Positions 1-5,192 of a stretch of 5,479 nucleotides of DNA are shown one piece after another (positions within the stretch are counted from its first letter, which is position 1; each line of letters opens with the position of its first letter). The notes below the pieces were generated by a model, which did no database searches, was not told where the DNA came from, and saw only the letters and a program-made list of their open reading frames with translations. This DNA comes from an uncultured Leucothrix sp. (GTDB lineage Bacteria; Pseudomonadota; Gammaproteobacteria; Thiotrichales; Thiotrichaceae), in contig CALKXC010000157.1 in the NCBI GenBank assembly GCA_938004025.1, positions 1 through 5,479 of the forward strand, in the 5' to 3' direction. The position numbers were made by a program, and so were the translations under genes.

Positions 1-617
1 TAACGCACGGGGTCTAGCGGTTCGCGCGTCGGACCTGCTGTAATTAATAAACGATGACCGGATAGTTTTCGATCGCCAAAAGACCTAATCACGGCATCAT
101 ATATTTCTTGTGGTTCTAACATCCGCCCATAGCCAACGTCACCACAGGCTTGTTCGCCCGCAGCAGGACCATGTAGTTTGTGCCTTTGCTGCAAAACGGC
201 AACATTTTCTTGGGTAGCGGGATGCGCCCACATTTGTTGATTCATTGCCGGTGCGATGTGTACCGGTGCATCTGTGGCTAATACTACTGTTGATAATAAA
301 TCATTGGCCATACCCGCCCTGAGTCTTGCCATCAAATCAGCAGTTGCAGGGGCAATGATCACTAGATCAGCCCAACGAGCAAGTTCAATATGTCCCATTC
401 CTGCTTCAGCTTCAGTGTCAAGCAAGGCGCTATGTACAGGATTTCCCGATAGGGCCTGCAGGGTCAGTGGGGTAATAAACTCACAAGCCCCAGCAGTCAT
501 ACAAACCCTAACTTCGTACCCCGCCTTTTTGAAGAGTCGCACTAGCTCAGCAGATTTATAGGCGGCAATACCACCACTAATCCCAACAAGTATGTTTTTA
601 ACTAATATATTGTCCAT
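1..617 (-). CDS. coaBC: CoaBC (Dfp), bifunctional phosphopantothenoylcysteine decarboxylase / phosphopantothenate-cysteine ligase, 5' part only
   Basis: The product makes 4'-phosphopantetheine precursors for coenzyme A in the cytosol. CoaB joins phosphopantothenate to cysteine and the FMN-dependent CoaC domain decarboxylates the product. Reading leftwards from the ATG at 617 gives 205 open codons before the window edge, about half of the usual ~400 residues. Seen: the flavin-binding start [10 protein letters not shown] (residues 12-21); [12 protein letters not shown] with the catalytic His at 76; APAMNQQMW with Asn126; and [13 protein letters not shown] with Cys158. These match the His/Asn/Cys active-site set of E. 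coli Dfp. The CoaB domain opens with [14 protein letters not shown] at the edge. No in-frame stop or frameshift is seen. The start fits the family N-terminus, but no Shine-Dalgarno sequence precedes it. The gene is divergent from radC, as in E. coli. It is truncated only by the window. Confidence 0.96.
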   Translation of the reverse strand, partial: MDNILVKNILVGISGGIAAYKSAELVRLFKKAGYEVRVCMTAGACEFITPLTLQALSGNPVHSALLDTEAEAGMGHIELARWADLVIIAPATADLMARLRAGMANDLLSTVVLATDAPVHIAPAMNQQMWAHPATQENVAVLQQRHKLHGPAAGEQACGDVGYGRMLEPQEIYDAVIRSFGDRKLSGHRLLITAGPTREPLDPVR

Positions 618-619
618 AC

Positions 620-628
620 TGTCATTAT
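620..628 (+). promoter_or_regulatory. Possible extended -10 promoter of radC, overlapping the coaBC -10
   Basis: On the plus strand TGT-CATTAT (620-628) has the TGn extension and four of six -10 matches. It lies almost exactly on the complementary coaBC hexamer (624-629). The predicted start near 635 leaves an 18-nt leader containing AAGG at 638-641, 11 nt before the radC ATG. No convincing -35 is seen. The call rests on the partial symmetry of the site and on the lack of room for any other promoter outside coaBC. Confidence 0.35.
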
Positions 629-632
629 ACCA
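624..632 (-). promoter_or_regulatory. Extended -10 promoter of coaBC, possibly producing a leaderless mRNA
   Basis: On the minus strand TGG-TATAAT gives a perfect -10 hexamer (629 down to 624) with a TGn extension (632-630). No good -35 is visible at 16-18 bp. Counting about 7 nt beyond the hexamer puts the transcription start at about 617, the A of the coaBC ATG. The position is inferred from spacing rules only. Confidence 0.55.
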
Positions 633-652
633 AAAATAAGGTCAGAAACCCT

Positions 653-1324
653 ATGGCAATTACAGACTGGGCTGTTGAAGATAGGCCGCGTGAAAAGCTT
701 CTTATGCGAGGGGCTGATGTGTTAAGTGACGCCGAGCTATTAGCGATATTTCTAAGAACAGGAATTAAAGGCAAAACGGCAGTGGATCTCGCTCGCGATA
801 TTCTTAAAGACAGTGGTGGTTTAAGAAATTTACTAGGTGCAGACGAAGCAGAGTTTTGCCAAAGTAAAGGATTGGGACAGGCAAAGTTTGTCCAACTAAA
901 GGCAGTGGTAGAAATGAGTCGGCGCTTTTTAGAGGAACATATTACAAGGGGCGATGCTTTAAGCGACGTAAACGCGGTGAGAAATTACCTTTGTCATCAA
1001 CTTAGAGGATACCCCTATGAGGTGTTTTCTTGCTTGTTTCTCGATAACAAACATCGAGTAATTGAGTATGAAGAAATGTTCCGCGGCACCATAGACAGTG
1101 CGAGTGTACACCCAAGAGAAGTTCTTAGAAGAGCGATTCATCACAATGCCGCTGCTGTCATCTTTGCACATAATCACCCTTCGGGTGTTGCGGAGCCCAG
1201 TCAATCAGATCATCGCATTACGGATAAGTTGAAAGATGTATTAGGAATGGTTGACGTCAGAGTGCTTGATCATTTTATTATCGGGGATGATGTCGTATCT
1301 TTTGCTGAAAGAGGGTATTTATAG
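653..1324 (+). CDS. radC: RadC family JAB/MPN-domain protein (UPF0758)
   Basis: The 223-residue product has full family length. The N-terminal part (about residues 5-95) carries a helix-hairpin-helix-like region including [16 protein letters not shown]. The C-terminal JAB/MPN domain (about 102-223) carries the metalloprotease-like JAMM signature: HNHPSG with His173 and His175, then Ser183 and Asp186. Ahead of it comes the family-typical [18 protein letters not shown]. All presumed metal ligands are present, so the gene looks intact. The biochemical role of the family is unsettled. The old DNA-repair name came from a mutation later traced to another gene, so a direct repair function should not be assumed. 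A metal-dependent hydrolase fold is the safest statement. ATG 653 fits the family N-terminus ([16 protein letters not shown]). The gene is divergent from coaBC and convergent with bamD. The rpmB-rpmG ribosomal genes that follow this locus in E. coli are absent here. Confidence 0.93.
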   Translation: MAITDWAVEDRPREKLLMRGADVLSDAELLAIFLRTGIKGKTAVDLARDILKDSGGLRNLLGADEAEFCQSKGLGQAKFVQLKAVVEMSRRFLEEHITRGDALSDVNAVRNYLCHQLRGYPYEVFSCLFLDNKHRVIEYEEMFRGTIDSASVHPREVLRRAIHHNAAAVIFAHNHPSGVAEPSQSDHRITDKLKDVLGMVDVRVLDHFIIGDDVVSFAERGYL

Positions 1325-1350
1325 TCACTTCCTTAATACGCTCCGCAAAC

Positions 1351-1384
1351 AAAAAAGGCTGAGAATATGTTCTCAGCCTTTTTT
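1351..1384. terminator. Bidirectional intrinsic terminator between radC and bamD
   Basis: A perfect 15-bp inverted repeat (arms 1351-1365 and 1370-1384) with the loop TATG. The core is GGCTGAGAA/TTCTCAGCC, and the outer six pairs are A-run against T-run. RNA from either strand therefore has a hairpin followed by a U-tract. It lies 26 nt past the radC stop and 11 nt past the bamD stop, so it can end both convergent genes. Confidence 0.93.
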
Positions 1385-1395
1385 AAAGCGCTTAT

Positions 1396-2190
1396 TTACT
1401 TAAACTTACAACTGAACTTTGTCTTTGTCGGGAAGTTAAGCTTTAAAACACGCTGGGTGTCAGCAGCAATCTTTGGACGTTTCAACGCGTCTGCAGCACA
1501 AATCTTAATTTGCAGAGCATCGATAATCGCAGGGGTCCCTTGATGATTAGCAATCGTGTATTCGGCACGATTAAATGCAGCGAGGTAAGCACCACGCTTC
1601 ATGTAATATTTGGCTACAGCGATTTCACCACCGCCCAGGGCATTACGAAGATAACCAATACGCTTTGCCGCATCTGGAGCATACTTACTGTCAGGGTGTC
1701 TTGTTAGCAGTTTCTGGAAGTCATGGAAGGCTTCTTTCTTACGTACACCATCAAGATCAGAGAAACTGCGTGGGAAGACCTTGTCTAGAACACTTCCACC
1801 GCGATTAAAGTTGACTAAGCCGCGCAGGTAAAGCGCATAGTCAATGCGAGAACTGCGGGGGTACATCCGTGAGAAGCGATCAATTGTATCTAAAGCAGTA
1901 TCTGGTTCATCAAACTTATAGTAGGCGTAAGATGACTCTAACATGGCCTGCTCAGCAAACTTTCCGAGTGGATAGCGAGCTTCCAATGTTTCAAAAATTT
2001 TAATGGCTGCTTCGTAGTTACCAGAAGCAGATTGCGAACGACCCTGTTTTAATAGTTGTTCCGCGCTTACGGTGACATCAACATCTTTCGTTTCTTTTTC
2101 TTTATTTTGGCTAAACGTTGAACAAGCACTGAGGCTTATGGCTAATGTGCTAGTGACTAGAACTTTTACCAGTAGTTTCCATCGATTCAT
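1396..2190 (-). CDS. bamD: BamD (YfiO/ComL), outer membrane protein assembly lipoprotein
   Basis: BamD is the essential lipoprotein partner of BamA in the complex that folds beta-barrel proteins into the outer membrane. The 264-residue product begins with a type II signal peptide: basic MNRWKLLVK, a hydrophobic stretch, then the lipobox LSAC with the lipidated Cys at residue 23. Ser follows at +2, compatible with outer-membrane sorting. After a charged linker (about 27-42), tetratricopeptide-type helices fill the rest: AEQLLKQGRSQSASGNYEAA (44-63), FAEQAMLESSYAYYKFDEPD (78-97) and YALYLRGLVNFNRG (118-131), with further repeats such as KRIGYLRNALGGGEIAVAKY. FPRSFSDLDGVRKKEAFHDF is a typical BamD segment. 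The ATG at 2190 has AAGAG (2200-2204) 9 nt upstream. The gene is divergent from rluD, as in E. coli, and ends against the 1351-1384 terminator. The product is somewhat longer than E. coli BamD (about 245), and no catalytic function is expected. Confidence 0.95.
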   Translation of the reverse strand: MNRWKLLVKVLVTSTLAISLSACSTFSQNKEKETKDVDVTVSAEQLLKQGRSQSASGNYEAAIKIFETLEARYPLGKFAEQAMLESSYAYYKFDEPDTALDTIDRFSRMYPRSSRIDYALYLRGLVNFNRGGSVLDKVFPRSFSDLDGVRKKEAFHDFQKLLTRHPDSKYAPDAAKRIGYLRNALGGGEIAVAKYYMKRGAYLAAFNRAEYTIANHQGTPAIIDALQIKICAADALKRPKIAADTQRVLKLNFPTKTKFSCKFK

Positions 2191-2231
2191 ATTTCGTGGC
2201 TCTTAATTATGATTATTTGCAAGAAAGTAGG

Positions 2232-2249
2232 GGTAAGAATGTATTTACC
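2232..2249 (-). repeat. Small inverted repeat in the bamD leader
   Basis: GGTAA (2232-2236) and TTACC (2245-2249) form a 5-bp stem around 8 nt. It is bracketed by GG at 2230-2231 and CCCC at 2254-2257, which could extend the stem across a small bulge. It would fall in the bamD 5' leader if the 2276-2281 promoter is used. No U-tract follows, so it is not a terminator. It may be chance. Confidence 0.25.
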
Positions 2250-2275
2250 AGATCCCCGTATCATTCTATACGATA

Positions 2276-2281
2276 ATTATA
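2276..2281 (-). promoter_or_regulatory. Probable -10 of the bamD promoter
   Basis: A perfect TATAAT on the minus strand lies 85 bp before the bamD ATG. No clear -35 is found at 16-18 bp, so strength cannot be judged. A second AT-rich candidate (TAGAAT at 2268-2263) lies just downstream. Transcripts would carry a leader of about 80 nt. Confidence 0.35.
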
Positions 2282-2326
2282 CACTGCTTACATCTTGAAT
2301 TACGACATACATACGATGATATGCCG

Positions 2327-2332
2327 TATAAT
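2327..2332 (+). promoter_or_regulatory. Probable -10 of the rluD-pgeF promoter
   Basis: A perfect TATAAT on the plus strand lies 36 bp before the rluD ATG, predicting a start near 2339 and a leader of about 30 nt. No good -35 hexamer is present (TTGAAT at 2295-2300 is 26 bp away, too far). It sits about 45 bp from the opposed bamD -10, so the two upstream regions overlap. Confidence 0.5.
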
Positions 2333-2368
2333 CCTTAATTTTATCCATTAAGCGATTATAGACCATCA

Positions 2369-3322
2369 ATGTCAGACGTGGAAATTATTGAATTATTAGT
2401 TCCGGACACTTGTTTTAACCAAAGGGTGGATCGAGTGTTGGCAGAATTATGCCCCGACTATTCTCGCAGCCAATTACAGAAGTGGTTGAAAGCTGGCGAT
2501 ATTAGTATTGATGGCCGTGTTATGGTCGCAAAAGAAAAAATCAAAGGTGGGGAGAGCATCCTCATTCAAGCAAAACCCATTGTGCGTTCTGACTTTGAGC
2601 CCGAGGATATTCCTCTAGACATCCGCTATGAAGATGATCATCTAATGATTATCAACAAACCATCAGGCCTGGTAGTGCACCCAGCAGCGGGCAACTGGAG
2701 TGGCACGCTGATGAATGCGCTGCTCGCTCATAATGATCATCAAAATGAACTGCCTCGAGCGGGTATTGTGCATCGTTTAGATAAAGATACGACGGGATTA
2801 ATGATGGTCGCTAAAGACTTAAAATCACATCATGCACTGGTGGAAGCGCTGCAGGAAAGAGACGTGAGTCGCGAGTACCAAGCCTTAGTCTGTGGCGAGC
2901 TGATTGCGGGAGGAACGATCGAAGCTAATATTGGCAGACATCCTAAAGAACGCAAAAAGATGGCCGTATTAATGGAAGGCGGCAAAACAGCAATAACACA
3001 TTACCGAATTGAAGAACGTATGGTTAAACATACATTACTTAGAGTGCACTTAGAAACAGGCCGAACCCACCAAATTAGAGTGCATTTAAGTTCGAAACAC
3101 CATCCATTAGTCGGTGATAAGACTTATGGTGGGAGATTAAGAATTCCGAGTGGTTTAGGTGAAGAGAAATGCGCCGCTCTCAGACATTTTTCTAGGCAAG
3201 CTTTACACGCTGCACGCTTAACCCTGCCACACCCCGTGTCGGGTGAGCCCCTGACTGTCGAAGCTGAGATGCCTGACGATATGAAACAGCTTTTAGCTAT
3301 TTTAAATGACACTGCAGCTTGA
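2369..3322 (+). CDS. rluD: RluD, 23S rRNA pseudouridine synthase (RluA family)
   Basis: RluD isomerises uridines to pseudouridine in the helix 69 loop of 23S rRNA (positions 1911, 1915 and 1917 in E. coli), supporting 50S maturation and ribosome function. The 317-residue product has an N-terminal S4 RNA-binding domain (about residues 17-70: QRVDRVLAELCPDYSRSQL). The RluA-type catalytic domain follows (about 88-300). The signature GIVHRLDKDTTGL places the catalytic Asp at 138. YEDDHLMIINKPSGLVVHPA (88-107) and LETGRTHQIRVHL are the other family blocks. RluD rather than RluC is favoured by the PDYSRSQ region and by the bamD/rluD/pgeF neighbourhood shared with E. coli. ATG 2369 fits the family N-terminus, but the upstream TTATAGACCATCA has no recognisable Shine-Dalgarno sequence. 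Its stop is 7 bp before the preferred pgeF start, so the two are probably cotranscribed. The gene is intact. Confidence 0.95.
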   Translation: MSDVEIIELLVPDTCFNQRVDRVLAELCPDYSRSQLQKWLKAGDISIDGRVMVAKEKIKGGESILIQAKPIVRSDFEPEDIPLDIRYEDDHLMIINKPSGLVVHPAAGNWSGTLMNALLAHNDHQNELPRAGIVHRLDKDTTGLMMVAKDLKSHHALVEALQERDVSREYQALVCGELIAGGTIEANIGRHPKERKKMAVLMEGGKTAITHYRIEERMVKHTLLRVHLETGRTHQIRVHLSSKHHPLVGDKTYGGRLRIPSGLGEEKCAALRHFSRQALHAARLTLPHPVSGEPLTVEAEMPDDMKQLLAILNDTAA

Positions 3323-3329
3323 AAACGTT

Positions 3330-4085
3330 ATGTCTGATTTCATCTACCCCGTTTGGCCTGCCCCTGATTCTGTAAAATCCGTCATGACAACTCGAAGTGG
3401 TGGCACTAGTTTACCTCCCTTTGATTCTATGAATTTAGGTCTTCATGTCGATGATGATCGTTCAGTCGTTCTAGAAAATAGAGCGGCTTTAAAGAAAAAA
3501 CTAGCATTGCCTAATGACCCTCTCTGGCTCAATCAAGTCCATGGAACAAAGATTGCTAATCACGCCCAGTTTAAAGAGGGCGATGACGCCGACGCTGTGG
3601 TTAGTCATTCGGTAAACGATGTCTGCGCGATTATGACGGCTGATTGTTTGCCCGTTTTGTTTTGCAACAAGCAAGGGACAGTGGTTGCCGCCGCGCATGC
3701 AGGTTGGCGTGGTTTGCAAAGTGGCATTCTTGAAAAGTCCGTCGCTAACATGAATTGTGACCCCAACGAGATAATCGTATGGCTTGGCGCAGCGATTAGT
3801 CAGGCCAGTTTCGAAGTTGGCGAGGAAGTAAGAGAAGCTTTTGTTTCAGTTCATGGGGAATCAGAAGCCGCGTTTATTAGAAATCCCCAGAACAATGAGA
3901 AATGGTTGGCGGACATTTATGAGTTAGCCAAGATACATTTGGGAAAAGTTGGGATTTCAAGCGAAGCTATCTATGGAGGAGGGCGTTGCACTTACAAAGA
4001 AGACGCTTTGTTCTTTTCCTACCGGCGCGAAGCTCGCACCGGTAGGATGGCGTCTTTAATCTGGTTATCTCAAGCAGGTGACTAG
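3330..4085 (+). CDS. pgeF: PgeF (YfiH), peptidoglycan editing factor / polyphenol oxidase family protein
   Basis: Members of this DUF152/laccase-like family act in E. coli as a cytoplasmic hydrolase that removes mis-incorporated residues, such as L-Ser in place of L-Ala, from UDP-MurNAc precursors. Older annotations call them polyphenol oxidases, and adenosine-processing activity is known for relatives. From the ATG at 3330 the product is 251 residues. The Zn-site residues are visible: His71 in NQVHG, Cys106 in TADCLPVLFC and His123 in AAAHAGWRG. Other family blocks are TTRSGGTSLPPFDSMNLG, EVGEEVREAF, GGGRCTY and the C-terminal FFSYRREARTGRMASLIWL. An in-frame ATG at 3306 would add 8 residues and overlap rluD by 17 bp. 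The 3330 start is preferred because MSDFIYPVWP matches the E. coli N-terminus and keeps ligand numbering nearly identical. Translation is probably coupled to rluD. The clpB gene that follows in E. coli is replaced here by convergent dksA. Confidence 0.94.
   Translation: MSDFIYPVWPAPDSVKSVMTTRSGGTSLPPFDSMNLGLHVDDDRSVVLENRAALKKKLALPNDPLWLNQVHGTKIANHAQFKEGDDADAVVSHSVNDVCAIMTADCLPVLFCNKQGTVVAAAHAGWRGLQSGILEKSVANMNCDPNEIIVWLGAAISQASFEVGEEVREAFVSVHGESEAAFIRNPQNNEKWLADIYELAKIHLGKVGISSEAIYGGGRCTYKEDALFFSYRREARTGRMASLIWLSQAGD
4018..4046. repeat. Long inverted repeat (hairpin) within the 3' end of pgeF
   Basis: CCTACCGG (4018-4025) pairs perfectly with CCGGTAGG (4039-4046). Inside, GCGA (4027-4030) pairs with TCGC (4034-4037), leaving one C/A mismatch and an AGC loop: 12 pairs in 29 nt, very GC-rich. 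It encodes the conserved YRREARTGR part of PgeF. Neither strand has a U-tract right after it, so it is not a standard terminator. It lies 36 bp beyond the dksA stop and 37 bp before the end of pgeF. Confidence 0.6.
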
Positions 4086-4525
4086 TTAGCCATCTGCCTT
4101 TCTTTAATCTCTTCAGTAGACTTACAGTCGATGCAAAGATCAGCAGTCGGTCTAACTTCAAGACGCTGAAGACCAATCTCAATACCACAAGCATCACAGA
4201 AGCCGTAGTCATCAGCATCTACACGAGCAATCGTCTTTTCGATTTTACGAATCAATTTACGCTCACGGTCACGCGCTCTAAGCTCAAGAGTAAACTCTTC
4301 TTCTTGTGTCGCACGGTCAGCTGGATCGGAGAAGTTGCTAGCATCTTCCTGCATGTGATCAACAGTACGGTTAACCTCATTGACAAGAGACTCACTCCAT
4401 TTAACAAGGATGTTACGGAAGTGGGCTAGTTGTTCTTCGTTCATGTACTCCTCATCAGGAGACATTACATACGGCTCAACGCCATCGACAGGAAGTGCAG
4501 ACTTGCGTGTTATTTGTGCTGTCAT
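4082..4525 (-). CDS. dksA: DksA, RNA polymerase-binding transcription factor
   Basis: DksA enters the RNA polymerase secondary channel and, with ppGpp, lowers transcription of rRNA and tRNA promoters and raises some amino-acid promoters. The 147-residue product has full family length. VEPY and EEYMNEEQLAHFRNIL lead into a coiled-coil hairpin (about residues 33-107). The coiled-coil tip carries the functional acidic residues in DPADRATQEEEF (Asp67 and Asp70, with Ala72 as in the E. coli D-x-x-D-x-A tip). The C4 zinc finger is complete: Cys110, Cys113, Cys131 and Cys134 (FCDACG and LCIDCK). It is therefore a canonical four-cysteine DksA, not a zinc-free paralogue. ATG 4525 matches the family start. 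The upstream GGA (4535-4537) is a weak ribosome site. The TAG stop overlaps that of convergent pgeF in the shared CTAG at 4082-4085. The E. coli neighbours sfsA and gluQ are not in the window. Confidence 0.97.
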   Translation of the reverse strand: MTAQITRKSALPVDGVEPYVMSPDEEYMNEEQLAHFRNILVKWSESLVNEVNRTVDHMQEDASNFSDPADRATQEEEFTLELRARDRERKLIRKIEKTIARVDADDYGFCDACGIEIGLQRLEVRPTADLCIDCKSTEEIKERQMAN

Positions 4526-4585
4526 GTGTCTAAATCCATCTAGTTTATAGGGTTGGTTTATATATACTTATTATTACCCGGAATC

Positions 4586-4606
4586 TTTCATCACAGAGGT
4601 GTGAAA
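4586..4606 (-). repeat. Hairpin at the predicted 5' end of the dksA mRNA
   Basis: In the minus-strand RNA, UUUCACAC and GUG(A)UGAAA form eight pairs with one bulged base and a 4-nt CUCU loop. If transcription starts near 4609 the stem begins about 3 nt from the 5' end. Such 5'-terminal stems can protect mRNA from RNase E/RppH-dependent decay. It could instead be an operator-like dyad in DNA. Confidence 0.4.
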
Positions 4607-4615
4607 AACGCGGCG

Positions 4616-4643
4616 ATTATAGCTCATTTTTGACTAAGGTAAA
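4616..4643 (-). promoter_or_regulatory. Likely sigma-70 promoter of dksA with GC-rich discriminator
   Basis: On the minus strand TTTACC (4643-4638, four of six -35 matches), a 16-bp spacer and a perfect TATAAT (4621-4616) are followed by the GC-rich CGCCGCG. The predicted start is near 4609, giving an 84-nt leader. A GC-rich discriminator is typical of promoters inhibited by DksA/ppGpp. E. coli dksA is known to be negatively autoregulated, so feedback is plausible here (inference). Confidence 0.55.
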
Positions 4644-4659
4644 GCGAAGAATTTATAAT
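4630..4659 (+). promoter_or_regulatory. Near-consensus rightward sigma-70 promoter with no recognised gene behind it
   Basis: TTGACT (4630-4635, five of six), an 18-bp spacer and a perfect TATAAT (4654-4659) predict a start near 4666. It overlaps the leftward dksA promoter (4616-4643). Downstream there is no credible coding gene until the tRNAs at 5040, so it would make either a small RNA or a long leader to the tRNA operon. Confidence 0.5.
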
Positions 4660-4997
4660 CATAAAAATTTCAAATGCAAACCCATGAGTTTTGCGATGAA
4701 TGTCATGAGTTTACCTCTTTGCTGAGTAAATATTTCACATAAGCAAGGTATAATAAAATAGCGAACATAAGATTAACGTATGACTCATACTTGGATGAGC
4801 GGCTTAAAAATCTTTACTTAATGGCAGTTTTGAAATCTCATATATTTTAAACATCCTTGATATTTAGTTGCACATCTTGGGGGTGAGATCTGCTTCAAAT
4901 TAATCCTTCTGTGCATATGGCAGAGAGTTTTAGATAAAGTTCCAAAAGCATTTTTGATTTTGATTAAGATCTTTTAAGAAAAAAGTAATATCACTGG
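4660..4997. other. AT-rich non-coding stretch between the dksA promoter and the tRNA promoter
   Basis: No frame here gives a protein I can support. The only plus-strand ATG frames behind the orphan promoter are tiny: MSFAMNVMSLPLC at 4684-4725, and another 13-codon frame from 4780. Neither has a clear ribosome site. Another TATAAT sits at 4749-4754 without a usable -35. Short dyads occur (CTCAT...ATGAG near 4783-4799; ATCTT...GAGAT near 4876-4891), and there is no obvious intrinsic terminator with a U-tract. It may hold a small RNA, a long leader, or only regulatory sites. Confidence 0.4.
4683..4712 (+). repeat. Direct repeat CATGAGTTT, two copies 21 bp apart
   Basis: CATGAGTTT occurs at 4683-4691 and 4704-4712, so the copies start exactly 21 bp apart, about two DNA turns. 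They lie just downstream of the predicted orphan promoter start (about 4666). The spacing would suit binding of a protein to one face of the helix. Chance is not excluded. Confidence 0.3.
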
Positions 4998-5026
4998 TTG
5001 ACAGACTTAGTGCGCATTCGTAATAT
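4971..5026 (+). promoter_or_regulatory. Strong tRNA operon promoter with UP-like A/T tract and stringent-type discriminator
   Basis: A consensus TTGACA (4998-5003), an optimal 17-bp spacer and TAATAT (5021-5026, four of six) predict a start near 5033, only about 7 nt before the first tRNA. The A/T-rich 4971-4990 (TTTTAAGAAAAAAGTAATA) sits where an UP element would contact the RNA polymerase alpha subunits. The bases after the -10, ACGCCACC, form a GC-rich discriminator, the hallmark of stable-RNA promoters repressed by ppGpp and DksA. Confidence 0.85.
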
Positions 5027-5039
5027 ACGCCACCTCGAC

Positions 5040-5114
5040 GCGGGAATAGCTCAGTGGTAGAGCACAACCTTGCCAAGGTTGGGGTCGCGAGTTCGAATCT
5101 CGTTTCCCGCTCCA
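5040..5114 (+). tRNA. tRNA-Gly (anticodon GCC), first copy
   Basis: A 75-nt gene with encoded CCA (5112-5114). The acceptor stem is GCGGGAA/TTCCCGC with discriminator T. The D arm is AGCTC...GAGC, the anticodon stem CAACC/GGTTG with loop TTGCCAA, and the T arm carries TTCGAAT. The anticodon GCC at 5072-5074 reads GGC and GGU. It is identical base for base to the copy at 5193-5267. It heads the cluster and corresponds to E. coli glyW in the glyW-cysT-leuZ order. Confidence 0.98.
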
Positions 5115-5126
5115 AGAGAAGAAAGT

Positions 5127-5155
5127 TAGACAATTGGGATTAGCTTTGATATACC
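5127..5155 (+). promoter_or_regulatory. Possible internal promoter in the Gly-Gly spacer
   Basis: TAGACA (5127-5132, five of six -35 matches) is followed by a 17-bp spacer ending in TGA, then TATACC (5150-5155, four of six). This makes an extended -10 and predicts a start near 5162, about 31 nt before the second tRNA-Gly. It lies in a 78-nt spacer, far longer than the 25-nt spacers later in the cluster. ACGCC after the first promoter aligns with ACGCT here, which may hint that promoter and tRNA were duplicated together. Confidence 0.35.
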
Positions 5156-5192
5156 ACGCTTAGCTATAACAATTCATACCACAGTACATGTT

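Noticed and set aside
256..561. Plus-strand open frame of 101 codons
   Set aside because: Antisense to coaBC, whose active-site motifs are all in the minus frame.
959..1204. Minus-strand open frame inside radC
   Set aside because: Shadow of radC; the plus frame carries the complete JAMM motif.
1510..1808. Two overlapping plus-strand frames inside bamD
   Set aside because: Antisense to bamD, with no family resemblance or ribosome sites.
3306..3329. Longer pgeF start at ATG 3306
   Set aside because: It adds 8 residues not found in E. coli YfiH and overlaps rluD; the 3330 start aligns the N-terminus and metal ligands.
4052..4109. 10-bp direct repeat TCTTTAATCT at 4052-4061 and again near 4100-4109
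   Set aside because: Both copies lie in coding sequence of different genes on opposite strands. It is probably chance.
3967..4218. Minus-strand 83-codon frame spanning the pgeF/dksA junction
   Set aside because: It overlaps the conserved ends of both genes in other frames and has no recognisable domain.
4684..4725. 13-codon frame MSFAMNVMSLPLC downstream of the orphan promoter
   Set aside because: No ribosome site, not a recognisable leader peptide and no attenuator follows; too short to support.
4930..5133. Minus-strand open frame containing ETRFELATPTLARLCSTTELF
   Set aside because: Most of this peptide is the antisense of the tRNA-Gly at 5040-5114. The same string is a well-known artefact in protein databases arising from tRNA loci. 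No independent gene evidence.
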